Assembly: GCA_001642415.1 (NCBI GenBank)
Contig: LTDK01000134.1
Coordinates: forward strand, 1 to 53,299
Direction: 5' to 3'
DNA: 53,299 nucleotides
Origin: Nematocida ironsii
Lineage: Eukaryota > Microsporidia
The position numbers and the translations under genes were made by a program. Position 1 is the first letter of the stretch. Every line of letters starts with the position of its first letter. Shown here in pieces: positions 1 to 8,362 of this stretch. The notes beneath the pieces were generated by a model that was given only the letters and a program-made list of their open reading frames with translations, was not told the DNA's origin and ran no database searches.

Positions 1-1602
1 GTTTATTTTCGTATTAGAATATTTATTTGAGTACAATTTAAATTTTAAAGTAGAAAATAAAGAATATATGCATATTATACAGAAGAAAAGAATAACATAT
101 GGCAAGAATATAATATAAACAAAGAGTGTGTAATAAAGGAGATTATTTCTGTAAATATGAATGTATAGGTCGTATATTTATATTTTTCATATGGCTATAT
201 CAATGGCTATTCCTGGTGAAATAGAATGAAGTATGGATAAAGAACTAAAACTAGTTTTATATTCCATGAGTTTAGTCTTCTATTAATAGAGAGACTGAAT
301 AGATGTGAAATGAATTCTGGAAAGCACTATTGAGGATAGTAGACCAGGATAAATACTATTCCGTGTATAATTTATCTTGTATTAAATACTTTACTGATAG
401 GATTAGAAGAATAAGCTACACCAACTAGTGTGCAGTGTTTATAGAACAGACTATTCTACGTGTATCTAGGGCATATGAAGAGACTGAGTTTGCATTTAAA
501 AGGCGACTGGCTCTGTTTTCTGGTATTTTTAGAAGCTTGGTGTATGGAAAAGAAGACAGAAACAAAGTATACAAATGTTTTAGGCATAAATGACATATAT
601 TAGATGACCACCAATTAGAAATTAAAGTATGTGAGAGACACAGACTTATAAAAAAAGAGAAGAAAAAGTAGAAAAGATGCAAAGGATGAGAGAGAGAGTT
701 AAATGTACAAATCTTTATTGGTTTGGTCTGTTAATTAATATACACAATAGAGACAGTCCATTTAGAGGAGATTAAGTGGTGGGACTTACTCACTGCTTTA
801 TTCAGCCGTAGTAGTATGTTTATTGCATATTACACAGTAGAGCGTATACCTATAATCTGAAAGACAGTTTATGTGTTCATGATTAGTTATTCTGGTATTT
901 AGGCAGTGAATGAGTGCATGAACTTAAGCTACTGGGGCTATATACAGACAAGCTGTGTATAGAGGAGAACTACGAGATTCACACTACCACCGACGAATTC
1001 TTCATACTTTCGTATTTCTCTCCTCTATTTATACCTTTGAAAAATATATAGACCAATAAGACCAGAGTCTATTTCCATGCAAATTTGTACATAATGGCAA
1101 TTATGGAATGTAATTAAAATGAATAAAGAAATATAAAGGGTGCACTAGAAGAGTCTAACGCAATAATTAGAGAATTATACTGAATAAAGCGATATTAAAA
1201 GGTTTAGAGCAAGAATTAGTGGATAGGATTTGAATTTCATATTATAATTAAAATACAATAAGCCATTCTGTATTATTGAAAATTAGGCACAGAATGTTTT
1301 AAATAATGAATTACCTTTCATATTTATAGGATATACCTTTAAATAGAAGTATAGGCATACCAAGTGCTTTTTATAATTTATGAATATTTATAGTATGTGA
1401 TATATAAAGAAATAACCCGAAATATTTATAGTATGCAGTGTACATTAATAGATGCGAATTCTAGAAAATTTCTAGGTATTTGTGTAAAAACTGATTTATT
1501 GATTACAGGACTATTGCGTATAGAAAAACAATATGTATGACAGAATATAATTCAATTTTATAGGTAATTATAGGATTTCTATATTTTAAGGAGATATTTG
1601 AA
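1..1602. other. gene-poor AT-rich region
   Basis: I find no convincing gene here. An open frame on the minus strand at 425-682 has no ATG and no family resemblance. One copy of the dispersed TAACCCGAAAT motif lies near 1413-1423. A perfect 10-base inverted repeat (arms 959-968 and 1019-1028) encloses a locally GC-richer loop. The stretch may be decayed coding sequence or hold an unannotated RNA; neither can be shown. Confidence 0.5.
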
Positions 1603-2964
1603 TCACAGTAGTACGAATAGAGGATATAAAATTAATGAGCCAGTTTTATCTTCAGATATAATACTAATACGATTGGATATTTCAAGAATTAGCCAATTAA
1701 AGTCTTTTTGATAATAATGTATTCCCCAGACCAAAAAACTAGAAAGTATTACTGCAATTAAGAATGCCCAAAACTTAATACTTTTGATTGTTTTTACAAC
1801 CGTACTAACTACACCATCTTTAATTTCTTTGACTTTCGGGTTTAGTATATTTTTACCTGATTTCCATAATAAAAACACATTAGGTCGGTTTAGTATATGG
1901 GATCTATTAAGACATTGATCTTTAGTAATTGAAGTCTTAATATTAGCACTTCGAATAGTATTTAAATCCTTTTGAATAGGTTTTATATATGCAGGCATTA
2001 CGTTATTTAACAATATCAGAATATTATCATCACTTAAATCACTAAAGTCTATAATATGCTGTTTCATGTATTCTTTAGAAATATTCTTACCACATCTCTT
2101 AAGATTAACTAGCCACTCTTCAATTGTATTCCTGTACGGGTATAATTCATCAAAGACAGGAGAGTAATCTAAAAGGAAAAAAAGGAATCCTGCGAATATT
2201 TGAGCAAATGAAGAATGCGTCAGATTTTTCTTTTCATCTTTAACAAAGACAGACTCTTGCATGACACGGATTACTTTAAATAGATTCTTATGCTTTGTAC
2301 TTAAAAATAACTGGAGTGAGTAAATGTCATCTGGTGAGATATCTAACTTATCTAAATTTGAAACAACTTCATTATAATTAATTCTATGTGAAAGACCTCC
2401 TCCATACTGTGTTAATATTTCTATGACTCTTTCAATTCGAGTGATTTTCTTATCTTTAGCATATGCGAATAATTTATAATCTGCATCAGAAATATTCAGT
2501 TTTGCTGTTACTGGTGGATTATGTGATTTAAGTGCATTAATTAAGTCATCTATAATATAAGCCGAAACTGTTTCACACTTTGACAGCATAAACAGATGAT
2601 TATTACCCATTAAATTATAAAATGCCTCTTTGCTTTTTTTAGATGGCAATTCATTAGCTACACCTTCAAGTGCATCTAAAATTGCCTCAGTGGTTCTAAT
2701 TGCTCTATTAACTTCTCCTATAATCACATCTACATCGCATATTTGAAGTTTTTCTATGTACTGAAACAATATAACCCGAAATGTCGTATATTTTAAATTC
2801 TTAAATACCTGGTATTTATCATGTAGTACATATTCCTGTCTGTATATATCCAGTACCATATTTATAAGTGTAAATAACTTAAACATTGGTAAATTAAAAT
2901 ATCTGCTCATCTCATCCATTGACTTATTAATGGTTTCTCTTAATTTCTCTTCTATATTGATCAT
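1603..2964 (-). CDS. hypothetical protein with C-terminal membrane anchor
   Basis: The ORF encodes 453 residues and starts at an ATG at 2964. I do not recognise a family. It is largely helical and polar, with no N-terminal signal peptide. One strong hydrophobic segment lies at about residues 398-416 (FWAFLIAVILSSFLVWGIHY), followed by a short polar stretch and a hydrophobic C-terminus. This suggests a tail-anchored or single-pass protein with its bulk in the cytosol, which is inference. The gene is divergent from Trs23, and the 243-base gap between them holds several TTCGGGTTAT motifs. The same motif also occurs inside this coding region near 2771 and 1846. The lineage-specific composition fits a microsporidian membrane protein of unknown role. 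Confidence 0.75.
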   Translation of the reverse strand: MINIEEKLRETINKSMDEMSRYFNLPMFKLFTLINMVLDIYRQEYVLHDKYQVFKNLKYTTFRVILFQYIEKLQICDVDVIIGEVNRAIRTTEAILDALEGVANELPSKKSKEAFYNLMGNNHLFMLSKCETVSAYIIDDLINALKSHNPPVTAKLNISDADYKLFAYAKDKKITRIERVIEILTQYGGGLSHRINYNEVVSNLDKLDISPDDIYSLQLFLSTKHKNLFKVIRVMQESVFVKDEKKNLTHSSFAQIFAGFLFFLLDYSPVFDELYPYRNTIEEWLVNLKRCGKNISKEYMKQHIIDFSDLSDDNILILLNNVMPAYIKPIQKDLNTIRSANIKTSITKDQCLNRSHILNRPNVFLLWKSGKNILNPKVKEIKDGVVSTVVKTIKSIKFWAFLIAVILSSFLVWGIHYYQKDFNWLILEISNRISIISEDKTGSLILYPLFVLL

Positions 2965-3099
2965 TTATTTAAATATTTAAAATTATTTTTATATAAAAAG
3001 GATAGAATATTTATACATCAGATATAAACCAGATATAAGTATATTAAATAGAGTACTTTTATATGACATTTGTGTATTTAGGTGTATTATACTATGAAT

Positions 3100-3180
3100 A
3101 TCTTAAATTTCGGGTTATATCGGGTTATACTGAATATGGTATAGTAGAAGATAACATTTTCGGGTTTCGGGTTATTTCAT
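3100..3180. promoter_or_regulatory. cluster of TTCGGGTTAT motifs between divergent genes
   Basis: The sequence shows four close copies of TTCGGGTTAT or its shortened form at about 3107-3130 and 3158-3177, the last ending about 30 bases before the Trs23 start. The cluster sits between the divergent genes 1603-2964 and 3208-3615, so it could serve both. A regulatory role is inferred from position only. The motif also occurs in coding sequence, so it could equally be a spreading short repeat. Confidence 0.4.
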
Positions 3181-3207
3181 ATTTATAGTTTTTATTTATA
3201 CATTAGT

Positions 3208-3615
3208 ATGATTCATGGTGTGCTAATAGTGAATTCATGTGGTGGGCTAATCTATGATGAAATTATCCCTTCTGCCTTTTCTGGGGATCTTAATATTGAT
3301 CGGGTAATTGCCATGGCTAGTACAATTTATACTGCGATGGAGATTCTTTCTTCTCATGGGATAACGCAGAGGGCAGGCAAGTATACAAAAATGTATTTAA
3401 GATATGAAAAGGCTTCATTAACTGCCATGAAAACACAGACTGGCATGATATTTGTGATTATACATGATACGGCAGACACAGCCGCATCCATTTTAAAATA
3501 CGTTGAGAATGCGCATGTTTCTTTTGTGAGTTCTATTTTACACAATCCAGAGTATTATGTAGACGACAGAATAAGCATAAAATTTTTACATCTTGAAAAT
3601 GCCAGACGTAACTAG
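3208..3615 (+). CDS. TRS23: TRAPP complex subunit Trs23/TRAPPC4-like (sybindin family)
   Basis: The 135-residue product resembles TRAPPC4/Trs23, a longin-fold core subunit of the TRAPP tethering complexes that activate the Rab Ypt1 at the ER-Golgi interface. Visible features are the N-terminal strand with VNSCGGLIY (residues 8-16), the helix beginning with a MAST-type stretch (about 36-48), a central strand containing TGMIFVII, and a final region ending ISIKFLHLENA. These follow the order of the family. Human TRAPPC4 is about 219 residues; the loss lies where that protein carries its PDZ-like insertion, so this is a compact longin core. The ATG at 3208 gives the expected first strand. The 3' end overlaps Noc3 by 17 bases on the same strand. 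Confidence 0.7.
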   Translation: MIHGVLIVNSCGGLIYDEIIPSAFSGDLNIDRVIAMASTIYTAMEILSSHGITQRAGKYTKMYLRYEKASLTAMKTQTGMIFVIIHDTADTAASILKYVENAHVSFVSSILHNPEYYVDDRISIKFLHLENARRN

Positions 3616-5089
3616 AAGTAAGCACTTCAGAGCAGAGGACAATTCAAAAAATACTCGCACTATGAGAAAATCAACGAGTGCCGAGGGAACAGAAAAAGAA
3701 GCGAATTCTAATTATGCTCAAAAAAGGGTTAAGAATGAAAATTCTTCAACCACAGAGAACATTCATCCCAACGGAACAAATTCAGAGAGTATTCCTTCTT
3801 CTGGGAAGGTTTCTTCACTATCTTCTCTTCTTACTAAGGAAGACTTACCAGACACAGAAAATGCAGAAAGTGGTTCAGATAAGCTCAATCCCAAGCATGC
3901 ATTTATGGCAGCAGTGAGTGCAGCACTAGCCAATCCCACAGAGAAAACTCTTGGGGATGTTACACGGCACAGGAAGATTCTTCAAAAAAAGAAAGAAATG
4001 CGTGCTACTCGACTTCTGATTCTTGCCCTAGCAAAGGTGTTTTTCAATCTTTTACCGTCGTACAATATAAGAACACAGGACCACAAGTACAATGCATCTT
4101 CTAAGATCACAAGTTATGAGTATGCACTGATGAAAGAGTGGGCAGAGTATTTAAAGCTTATTACACGGTCAAAAACAGAAGAGTCATATGAAGCAGCTGC
4201 AATTCTACTTCCACAAGCGATTCTATTCAATAAGAGTATGAAACTCATTGGGAAGGTCATTAAAGGCACTCGGCTTAAGTCGAAAATAGGCAAGAAGTGT
4301 CATTTAACTCTTGTGCAGATATTCAGCTGTGACAAAGGAAATCGTACAGTGAAGGTTTTAGAGGTAATGGATCAAATAGCAGAGAATCTCCCCAAGCCAA
4401 CGATTCGAGCACTTTTCTATATTCCAGACAGTCTTCTGACAAAACCAGAGCGAACGCACAAGTACTCTACAAGCGAAATGCGAAAACTTTCTGTGGAGGA
4501 GAAAGCAATTAAAAAAGAGGCACAGTTACATTTTCTACCAGAAGAGATAAAAGCATGGAAGGGTATAAGTGAGAGACTTCTTAGGATATATCTTCTGATT
4601 CTTTCATCCAAACCCATTCAGAAGCACTATTATGCCCTTACACAGATTCAGCGACTGACTATTCCTGGTCATTTAAAGGAGGGTGTATTCACTCTACTCA
4701 CAGAAAAGGCTGCAGAGTTAAAGGCTGAAATGACCCCAAAGAATGCAGCTATTCTGTGTCTGTGCTACATTACGATGCACAAGATATATGGGGATGCAGA
4801 GTATTCTTTCCATGTGGAGGAGATTGAGAAGATTCCAGCTGATGTGATTGTGCAGATGAGTGACAGCGAGGCATCTATTTTATATGCTGCGATTATGAAG
4901 CTGGAGAAGCATTCAGGCCGACCACGGCTGATAAAGATGCTTCTTACACGGGGTATGCACCGGGTGGACAAGAACCTTGCTGATGTGATTCGGCACTTAA
5001 TGCCTCGAGAGGGTGCAGCACGGGTAGAGAAAGAGTCCGAGAATGGTTTCTGGGAAATGCCGATTTTAGTTGGAAGGAGAAGGTGCTAA
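3599..5089 (+). CDS. NOC3: nucleolar complex protein 3 (Noc3) homologue
   Basis: The 496-residue product matches the Noc3/FAD24 family, which works in 60S pre-ribosome maturation and, in yeast, also in replication licensing. The clearest match is the N-terminal Noc3 domain: an AAVSAALANPTEK stretch, then a helix rich in K/R, then LAKVFFNLLPSYNIRT and a conserved SYEYALMKEWAEYLKL segment (about residues 100-190). Later helices (about 320-370, with LLRIYLLILSS) fit the body of the family. A C-terminal CBF-like part is present but diverged. The first about 100 residues are polar and disordered. The open frame begins at a TTG at 3593, but the first ATG is 3599, which I take as the start. It overlaps the Trs23 stop by 17 bases. 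Confidence 0.72.
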   Translation: MPDVTRSKHFRAEDNSKNTRTMRKSTSAEGTEKEANSNYAQKRVKNENSSTTENIHPNGTNSESIPSSGKVSSLSSLLTKEDLPDTENAESGSDKLNPKHAFMAAVSAALANPTEKTLGDVTRHRKILQKKKEMRATRLLILALAKVFFNLLPSYNIRTQDHKYNASSKITSYEYALMKEWAEYLKLITRSKTEESYEAAAILLPQAILFNKSMKLIGKVIKGTRLKSKIGKKCHLTLVQIFSCDKGNRTVKVLEVMDQIAENLPKPTIRALFYIPDSLLTKPERTHKYSTSEMRKLSVEEKAIKKEAQLHFLPEEIKAWKGISERLLRIYLLILSSKPIQKHYYALTQIQRLTIPGHLKEGVFTLLTEKAAELKAEMTPKNAAILCLCYITMHKIYGDAEYSFHVEEIEKIPADVIVQMSDSEASILYAAIMKLEKHSGRPRLIKMLLTRGMHRVDKNLADVIRHLMPREGAARVEKESENGFWEMPILVGRRRC

Positions 5090-5277
5090 ACCTTCAATTT
5101 TAGAAATATTTAATCGGTGAAACTACTTAATTATATATTCTTCATCAGACACAGCATAAAACATCATAAATAAAAAATCAATAGATTTAACGGTTATTTT
5201 AATAAAATTAATTTTATTACCAGAACAGGAAATCCCAAAACCATTAAAAATTTTCAGCAAGTGTCAGTATATGTTAT

Positions 5278-5590
5278 ATATGCTATATTATGTAATAAGT
5301 AATAAACATATGCTATATTATGTAATAAGTAATAAACATATGCTATATTGTGTAATAAGTAATGTTAATGCATGTTATATATGCTATATTGTGTAATAAG
5401 TAATCTTAATGCATGTTATATATGCTATATTGTGTAATAAGTAATAAACACATATGTTATATATGCTATATTATGTAATAAGTAATGACAGTATATAGTT
5501 ATTTATACCACAGTATGTAATAAGTCTTATATTTAACATATTATGTAATAAGTCTTATTTATACCACATTATGTATTATGTTCTGATTTA
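5278..5590. repeat. minisatellite array 1, core TGTGTAATAAGT
   Basis: Tandem units of about 30-41 bases carry the pattern TGCTATATTRTGTAATAAGT followed by a variable spacer. At least six close copies occur, then a degenerate tail that adds CTTATTTATACC. The first two units are nearly identical 30-mers. The core is shared with the arrays at 6340-6668 and 7320-7728 and with the repeats inside the gene at 5760-6269. The rest of the gap from 5090 is plain AT-rich sequence downstream of Noc3. Confidence 0.9.
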
Positions 5591-5759
5591 TATTCTGTAT
5601 ACACTATTAGTATATTTTGTACATAACTTATTACACATATATCTATATTATTTAGTTATTATTAGTGTATATTACACTGGGTTTTTACTCTATTACTTTC
5701 TCTACATTGTATCATAATATTAGAATAGTTCTAGAAATGTCTTTATTTATGAATAGTTA

Positions 5760-6269
5760 TTACACAGATTCTTTTGGCTTCATCTCTTCGATTATCTCTG
5801 AGTATGCTGTGTCTATTGGTCCCTGGACAGACTTTACTATTTCCCCTGGCTGTGCAGATTTCTCCTCACTAGTGGCTATTTCTTCTGATGCTTTATGCAA
5901 TAAGTCTTGGTTAATTTCTATTTCTTCTGATACTTTATGCAATAAGTCTTGGTTATTTTCTATTTCTTTTGATGGTGTGTGTAATAAGTCTTGGTTATTT
6001 TCTATTTCTTTTGATGGTGTGTGTAATAAGTCTTGGTTAATTTCTGTATTCTCTCTCTGGTAGAGGCTTAAGAAATGATCTGCACTGTCAAAGTATCTCT
6101 TCTGTGTGGCCATCTGCCTCCTCTGCAGATATTTTATTCCTGGCAGTGGCTGAGTGTCAATTCTTTCATTTTCTGGTGTTATTGGTGTTATATCTTTCTT
6201 CTCATTCTTCTTTGTATCGCTTGTTACAAGTTTCATCTTCTCTTTTATTCCTTTTAATTTCTTAAACAT
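5760..6269 (-). CDS. endosulfine/ARPP19 (Igo)-like protein with 14-residue tandem repeats
   Basis: The 169-residue product carries RYFDSADHFL at residues 58-67, a close match to the FDSGDY core of endosulfine, ARPP19 and yeast Igo1/2. In that family Greatwall/Rim15 phosphorylates the serine (here Ser62) and turns the protein into an inhibitor of PP2A-B55, controlling mitotic entry and quiescence. The Pro/Glu-rich lead-in and basic LQRR stretch before the core also fit. The family Gly is Ala here. Residues 76-131 are four 14-residue repeats, (E)NNQDLLHTPSKEI-like, absent from known relatives. Their DNA contains the core of the flanking minisatellites. A GGGGG run lies four bases before the ATG at 6269. 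Family assignment rests on one short motif and context within the protein. Confidence 0.6.
   Translation of the reverse strand: MFKKLKGIKEKMKLVTSDTKKNEKKDITPITPENERIDTQPLPGIKYLQRRQMATQKRYFDSADHFLSLYQRENTEINQDLLHTPSKEIENNQDLLHTPSKEIENNQDLLHKVSEEIEINQDLLHKASEEIATSEEKSAQPGEIVKSVQGPIDTAYSEIIEEMKPKESV
5877..6046 (-). repeat. 42-bp coding tandem repeat (four copies)
   Basis: Four consecutive 42-base units encode 14 residues each, with NQDLLH constant and the second half alternating TPSKEI and (K)xSEEI. On the plus strand each unit contains (T/G)G(C/T)AATAAGTCTTGGTTA, which includes the core of the neighbouring non-coding arrays. The unit length is a multiple of three, so copy-number change keeps the frame. 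Confidence 0.9.
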
Positions 6270-6339
6270 AGCACCCCCTTAGAGTCAGAATATATAAGAC
6301 ATAGGGGGAAAATTTCTGTGTATGGTATATTATATATTA

Positions 6340-6668
6340 CACAATGTATAATAAGTTATGACATATTATACAATATTTATCATACAATGTGCAATAAGTA
6401 ATAAATAATGTATTATATAGTATACAATGTGTAATAAGTTGTATCGTACAATATTTATCATATAATGTGTAATAAGTTATAAGTGATGTATTATTTATTG
6501 TACATTGTGTAATAAGTTGTATCGTACAATATTTATCATACAATGTGTAATAAGTAATAAGTGATGTATTATTTATCATACAATGTGTAATAAGTAATAA
6601 GTGATGTATTATTTATTATACAATGTGTAATAAGTTGTATATTATATAGTATACAATGTGTAATAAAT
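6340..6668. repeat. minisatellite array 2, core ACAATGTGTAATAAGT
   Basis: About nine degenerate copies of TACAATGTGTAATAAGT are separated by spacers such as TGTATCGTACAATATTTATCA and AATAAGTGATGTATTATTTAT. The array fills the gap between the endosulfine-like gene (minus strand) and the SNAPC3-like gene (plus strand) and runs to within a few bases of the latter's first ATG at 6672, so the promoters of both genes must lie in or beside repeat DNA. Confidence 0.9.
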
Positions 6669-6671
6669 TTT

Positions 6672-7319
6672 ATGTGGTATGACACTCTATGTGGTTTAGG
6701 TGCCAATACGTACAGGAAAGAGGTCTCCGGGTATTTACGAAGTGAGAAAAGGAAGGAATGGAAGTTCATTTCCGATGACTCTGCTGAAATCAGTGATTTA
6801 TGCATGAAATTACAGCAAGAACTGTCAACTCCCGTGAAATGCGATGCCCCACCCACTGCAATAATAAAAATAGCAGAAGAAGTGAAATTATTAGCAGGTG
6901 AAGAAGTTCTTTATGCAGGGATTGACCAAGTAATTATAGAACCAAGACATATGACAGAGTGTACAGAAAGTAATACCACTATTAATAGTATAAATACAAC
7001 AGAAAATCCATTAAGACATATTACAGAGTGTACAGAAAGTAATAAGCAAAATTCTGTTATAATAAATAGTGAAATTAATGCAAGAGATAATACACAATCA
7101 GTAATAAGTAATAAAGGGTTTATTTTATTATATCAGATAGGGGTAAAGAAAAGGACGTGCCGGTTATGTCGGGTTAGTTTAGGTGTTTATAGGAGAGTCC
7201 GGGATATTCTTATACCTAGTGATATAAGCATTCTATGCAGTAAGTGCTATCAAGATATTCACTGGCACCATGGGGGCAGGCGGTATGAGCACTTTACATA
7301 CGAAATGAAAGAGGACTAG
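6672..7319 (+). CDS. SNAPC3/SNAP50-like snRNA-activating complex subunit
   Basis: The 215-residue product ends in a zinc-finger block that matches the SNAP50 C-terminus: Cys163, Cys166, then IPSD, then Cys189 and Cys192 in LCSKCYQDIHWH, and a closing YEHFTYE. SNAP50 is the DNA-contacting subunit of SNAPc, which recruits Pol II or Pol III to small nuclear RNA promoters. Upstream, VLYAGIDQVII (79-89) fits the family strand before the finger. Between the two lies an insertion (about 91-150) holding two copies of RH(M/I)TECTESN and repeat-like sequence. At 215 residues it is about half the human length, lacking most of the N-terminal region. The start at 6672 abuts repeat array 2, so a truncated or later start is possible. 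Confidence 0.62.
   Translation: MWYDTLCGLGANTYRKEVSGYLRSEKRKEWKFISDDSAEISDLCMKLQQELSTPVKCDAPPTAIIKIAEEVKLLAGEEVLYAGIDQVIIEPRHMTECTESNTTINSINTTENPLRHITECTESNKQNSVIINSEINARDNTQSVISNKGFILLYQIGVKKRTCRLCRVSLGVYRRVRDILIPSDISILCSKCYQDIHWHHGGRRYEHFTYEMKED
6946..7048 (+). repeat. two near-identical 31-bp repeats inside the SNAPC3-like gene
   Basis: The copies at about 6946-6977 and 7014-7045 differ by very few bases. They translate to RHMTECTESN and RHITECTESN. A related fragment with TACAGAAAGTA lies outside the gene near 8070, which supports an origin in the local non-coding repeats. Confidence 0.75.
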
Positions 7320-7728
7320 AATATAATACACAATGTGTAATAAAAAAGAAAACAAAGACTTATGACACATTGTGTAATAAGAAATAACCAGAAGTAACTC
7401 TAGAATATATGACACAATGTGTAATAAGAAATAACCCGAAGTAACTCTAGAATATAATACACAATGTGTAATAAGAAATAGTGAATGTGACTAGAATATA
7501 ATACACAATGTGTAATAAGAAATAACTCACTATACATACTATAACTTATAACACAATGTATACTAAGAAGTAACCAGAAGTACTCCTATAACTTATAACC
7601 TATTGTGTAATAAGAAGTAACCCGAAACCCGATAACCCCTATAACTTATAACACAATGTGTAATAAGAAATAACCTGAAACAACTCACTATACATACTAT
7701 AACTTATAACACAATGTGTAATAAATTT
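7320..7728. repeat. minisatellite array 3, compound TGTGTAATAAGAAATAACCCGAA repeat
   Basis: About nine units of roughly 45-65 bases each contain ACACAATGTGTAATAAGAARTAAC, followed in several by CCGAA or CAGAA and by a CTATAACTTATAACAC or CTAGAATATAATACAC block. Both short dispersed motifs of the window, TGTGTAATAAG and TAACCCGAA, are joined here within one unit. The array separates the SNAPC3-like gene from PMP3, which converge on it. Confidence 0.9.
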
Positions 7729-7746
7729 GGTTTATTTAATTTTCAG

Positions 7747-7932
7747 TTATGCCGTCTGAGACCTTCTCTGAGTGGATATCAGATAGAGTGCATGAACACT
7801 TGCAGGGAAAATCATCAACAAGCACAGTAGTAAGTTTATGATTAAGTCGATACCACAGCCAGATACAAGGAACACGGAGACTGGTGGTAAGAATATTGCT
7901 AGTAATATTTCTAATAACGTTGTGCAGGACAT
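7747..7932 (-). CDS. PMP3: PMP3/UPF0057 family small membrane proteolipid
   Basis: This 61-residue protein is a clear PMP3 family member. These are small plasma-membrane proteolipids with two membrane helices that influence membrane potential and salt tolerance in yeast and plants. The diagnostic first helix reads LLAIFLPPVSVFLVSGCG (about residues 9-26), then the D-x-I-x-N/D turn and a second helix LLLCLLMIFPASVHALYLI with the conserved FP and HALY positions. The tail STQRRSQTA is short and basic. The open frame extends to a TTG at 7941, but the ATG at 7932 gives the usual family length. It lies between repeat arrays and is easily missed because of its size. Flanking repeats leave little room for a promoter. 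Confidence 0.88.
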   Translation of the reverse strand: MSCTTLLEILLAIFLPPVSVFLVSGCGIDLIINLLLCLLMIFPASVHALYLISTQRRSQTA

Positions 7933-8362
7933 TTGATACAAAAAATTTTAAAATATTTATAATCAAAAAATATTTAGAAACAAGATTTATTAGACAATGT
8001 ATCAAAATAAGTAATTTATTACACAATGTATCAAAAGAAATGAATTAGGTCTAAGACTAAAAACACATAGTACAGAAAGTATTATTAAGTAAGCATTATA
8101 TAAAAAGTAATGAATATATAATATTCTAGACTTACTATATATTATGTAATAAGTTATAGTATTAATAATAATTCAGGAAGTATTAAAATTACTAGAATAT
8201 TCTACACTATGTACATAAAGTTCTAGAACTTTCCAATCTATTATTATAATATTTTAATATAATAAATTATTTATAAATTTAATAACCCGATATAACCCGA
8301 ATAATCATTATTTATAACACATATATTCAAAAATAATTTAATCTTTACATTTTTTATTACCC
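7933..8362. other. intergenic region with TAACCCGA motifs before the large secreted gene
   Basis: This divergent gap lies between PMP3 and the gene at 8363. It holds scattered half-copies of the TGTGTAATAAGT repeat near 8010-8025 and 8147-8157. A double motif AATAACCCGATATAACCCGA at 8281-8300 lies about 60 bases before the 8363 start. No other gene is seen. Confidence 0.5.

Noticed and set aside
425..682. Minus-strand frame of 85 codons rich in Phe, Ser and Leu
   Set aside because: No ATG start, no family resemblance and composition expected from AT-rich DNA.
7749..7926. Plus-strand frame with a GTAAGT ... CCACAG segment that looks like a 29-base intron joining two frames
   Set aside because: The minus strand carries a clear PMP3 gene over the same bases, so the apparent exons and splice sites are chance.
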